DNA from: an uncultured Clostridia bacterium
GTDB lineage: Bacteria; Bacillota; Clostridia; Oscillospirales; CAG-272
Assembly: GCA_937914815.1 (NCBI GenBank)
Contig: CALDMI010000348.1
Span: 1 to 13,143 of the forward strand
Direction: 5' to 3'
DNA: 13,143 nucleotides
Shown here in pieces: positions 12,707-13,143 of the stretch. The position numbers and the translations under genes were made by a program. The notes under the pieces were generated by a model. That model did no database searches, was not told where the DNA came from, and was given only the letters and a program-made list of their open reading frames with translations. How positions within the stretch are numbered: position 1 is the stretch's first letter; every line of letters begins with the position of its first letter.

Positions 12707-13143
12707 ATGGCTAATCTCGTTATAGTGGAATCCCCGGCAAAGGCAAATACGATAAAGGGTTACCTCGGCTCGAATTATCGCGTCGTGGCGTCAAAAGGTC
12801 ATATACGCGACCTGCCGAAGAGCACCCTCGGAATAGATGTCGATAACGGCTTCAAGCCGCATTATATAAATATCCGCGGTAAGGGCGACGTTATAAAGGA
12901 ACTGAAAAAAGAGGCAAAATCCGCCTCCAAAATATTCCTCGCGACCGACCCTGACCGTGAGGGTGAGGCTATCTCGTGGCATATAGCGACCGAGCTCGGT
13001 ATCCCGGGCGACCGCGCCTGCCGCGTGACCTTCAATGAAATAACCAAAAATGCCGTAAAATCGGCGATAAAATCCCCGCGTAAAATAGATATTGACCTTG
13101 TCAATTCACAGCAGGCGCGCCGCATACTTGACCGTATGGTGGG
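12707..13143 (+). CDS. topA: DNA topoisomerase I (partial, N-terminus only)
   Basis: Type IA topoisomerase that relaxes negative supercoils by cutting one strand through a 5'-phosphotyrosine. The 145 visible residues are the TOPRIM domain: [21 protein letters not shown] with the catalytic E8 in the VESPAKA motif, [10 protein letters not shown] (28-37), and the metal-binding DPDREGE (81-87), followed by [18 protein letters not shown] and [12 protein letters not shown]. All are canonical for bacterial topA. ATG 12707 has AAAGGA about six bases upstream. The gene runs off the right edge, so the active-site tyrosine and zinc fingers are not seen. Confidence 0.96.
   Translation, partial: MANLVIVESPAKANTIKGYLGSNYRVVASKGHIRDLPKSTLGIDVDNGFKPHYINIRGKGDVIKELKKEAKSASKIFLATDPDREGEAISWHIATELGIPGDRACRVTFNEITKNAVKSAIKSPRKIDIDLVNSQQARRILDRMV

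Noticed and set aside
1..13143. Search for a defence system, mobile element, CRISPR array, tRNA or rRNA
   Set aside because: No transposase, integrase, recombinase, nuclease-toxin pair, spaced repeats or tRNA-like cloverleaf was seen; every protein gene except the small one before ytfJ belongs to a known housekeeping or sporulation family.

Overview
The window looks like chromosomal, mostly housekeeping DNA from a GC-rich, spore-forming member of the Clostridia (Firmicutes). Supporting this are the scpA-scpB block followed by a YtfJ/GerW-type sporulation gene, a D-Ala-D-Ala carboxypeptidase and rluB, the lon-ysxC pair, the infC-rpmI-rplT operon, and dprA-topA. I cannot name genus or species. 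Isoleucine is often written AUA despite the GC-rich background.

Layout. All genes from 1 to about 8500 lie on the minus strand. In transcription order they are lon, engB (ysxC), an M50 site-2 protease homologue, scpA, scpB (starting inside scpA), a small membrane protein of the kind found before ytfJ, ytfJ, a D-alanyl-D-alanine carboxypeptidase and rluB (cut by the window edge). Spacing is tight, with overlaps or gaps mostly under 100 bases, and I see no convincing terminator inside, so much of it may be one transcript. From about 8900 to the right end everything is on the plus strand: infC, rpmI, rplT, a strong terminator, a TrmH-family rRNA methyltransferase, dprA and the start of topA.

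The divergent region 8479-9060 is the regulatory heart of the window. On the plus side it has a near-ideal promoter and an infC leader in which an antiterminator helix and a rho-independent terminator exclude each other, as expected for L20-type autoregulation; infC itself starts with AUU. On the minus side, facing lon, it has a good promoter, about 140 transcribed bases with internal repeats, a rho-independent terminator, and an upstream segment that could sequester the terminator's 5' arm. This resembles a riboswitch-like attenuator or a small RNA, and I do not recognise the family. A second promoter lies between that terminator and lon. A 40-base tandem repeat separates the two promoter systems.

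Other points: rluB near the left edge contains a 17-base inverted copy of its own active-site-encoding segment that breaks the frame (template-switch mutation or contig-end artefact); a nested imperfect hairpin of about 70 bases lies between the rplT terminator and the trmH-family gene; ScpB carries long charged tails. I found no mobile element, CRISPR array, tRNA, rRNA, defence system or novel gene cluster. The best candidate for something undescribed is the RNA element upstream of lon.
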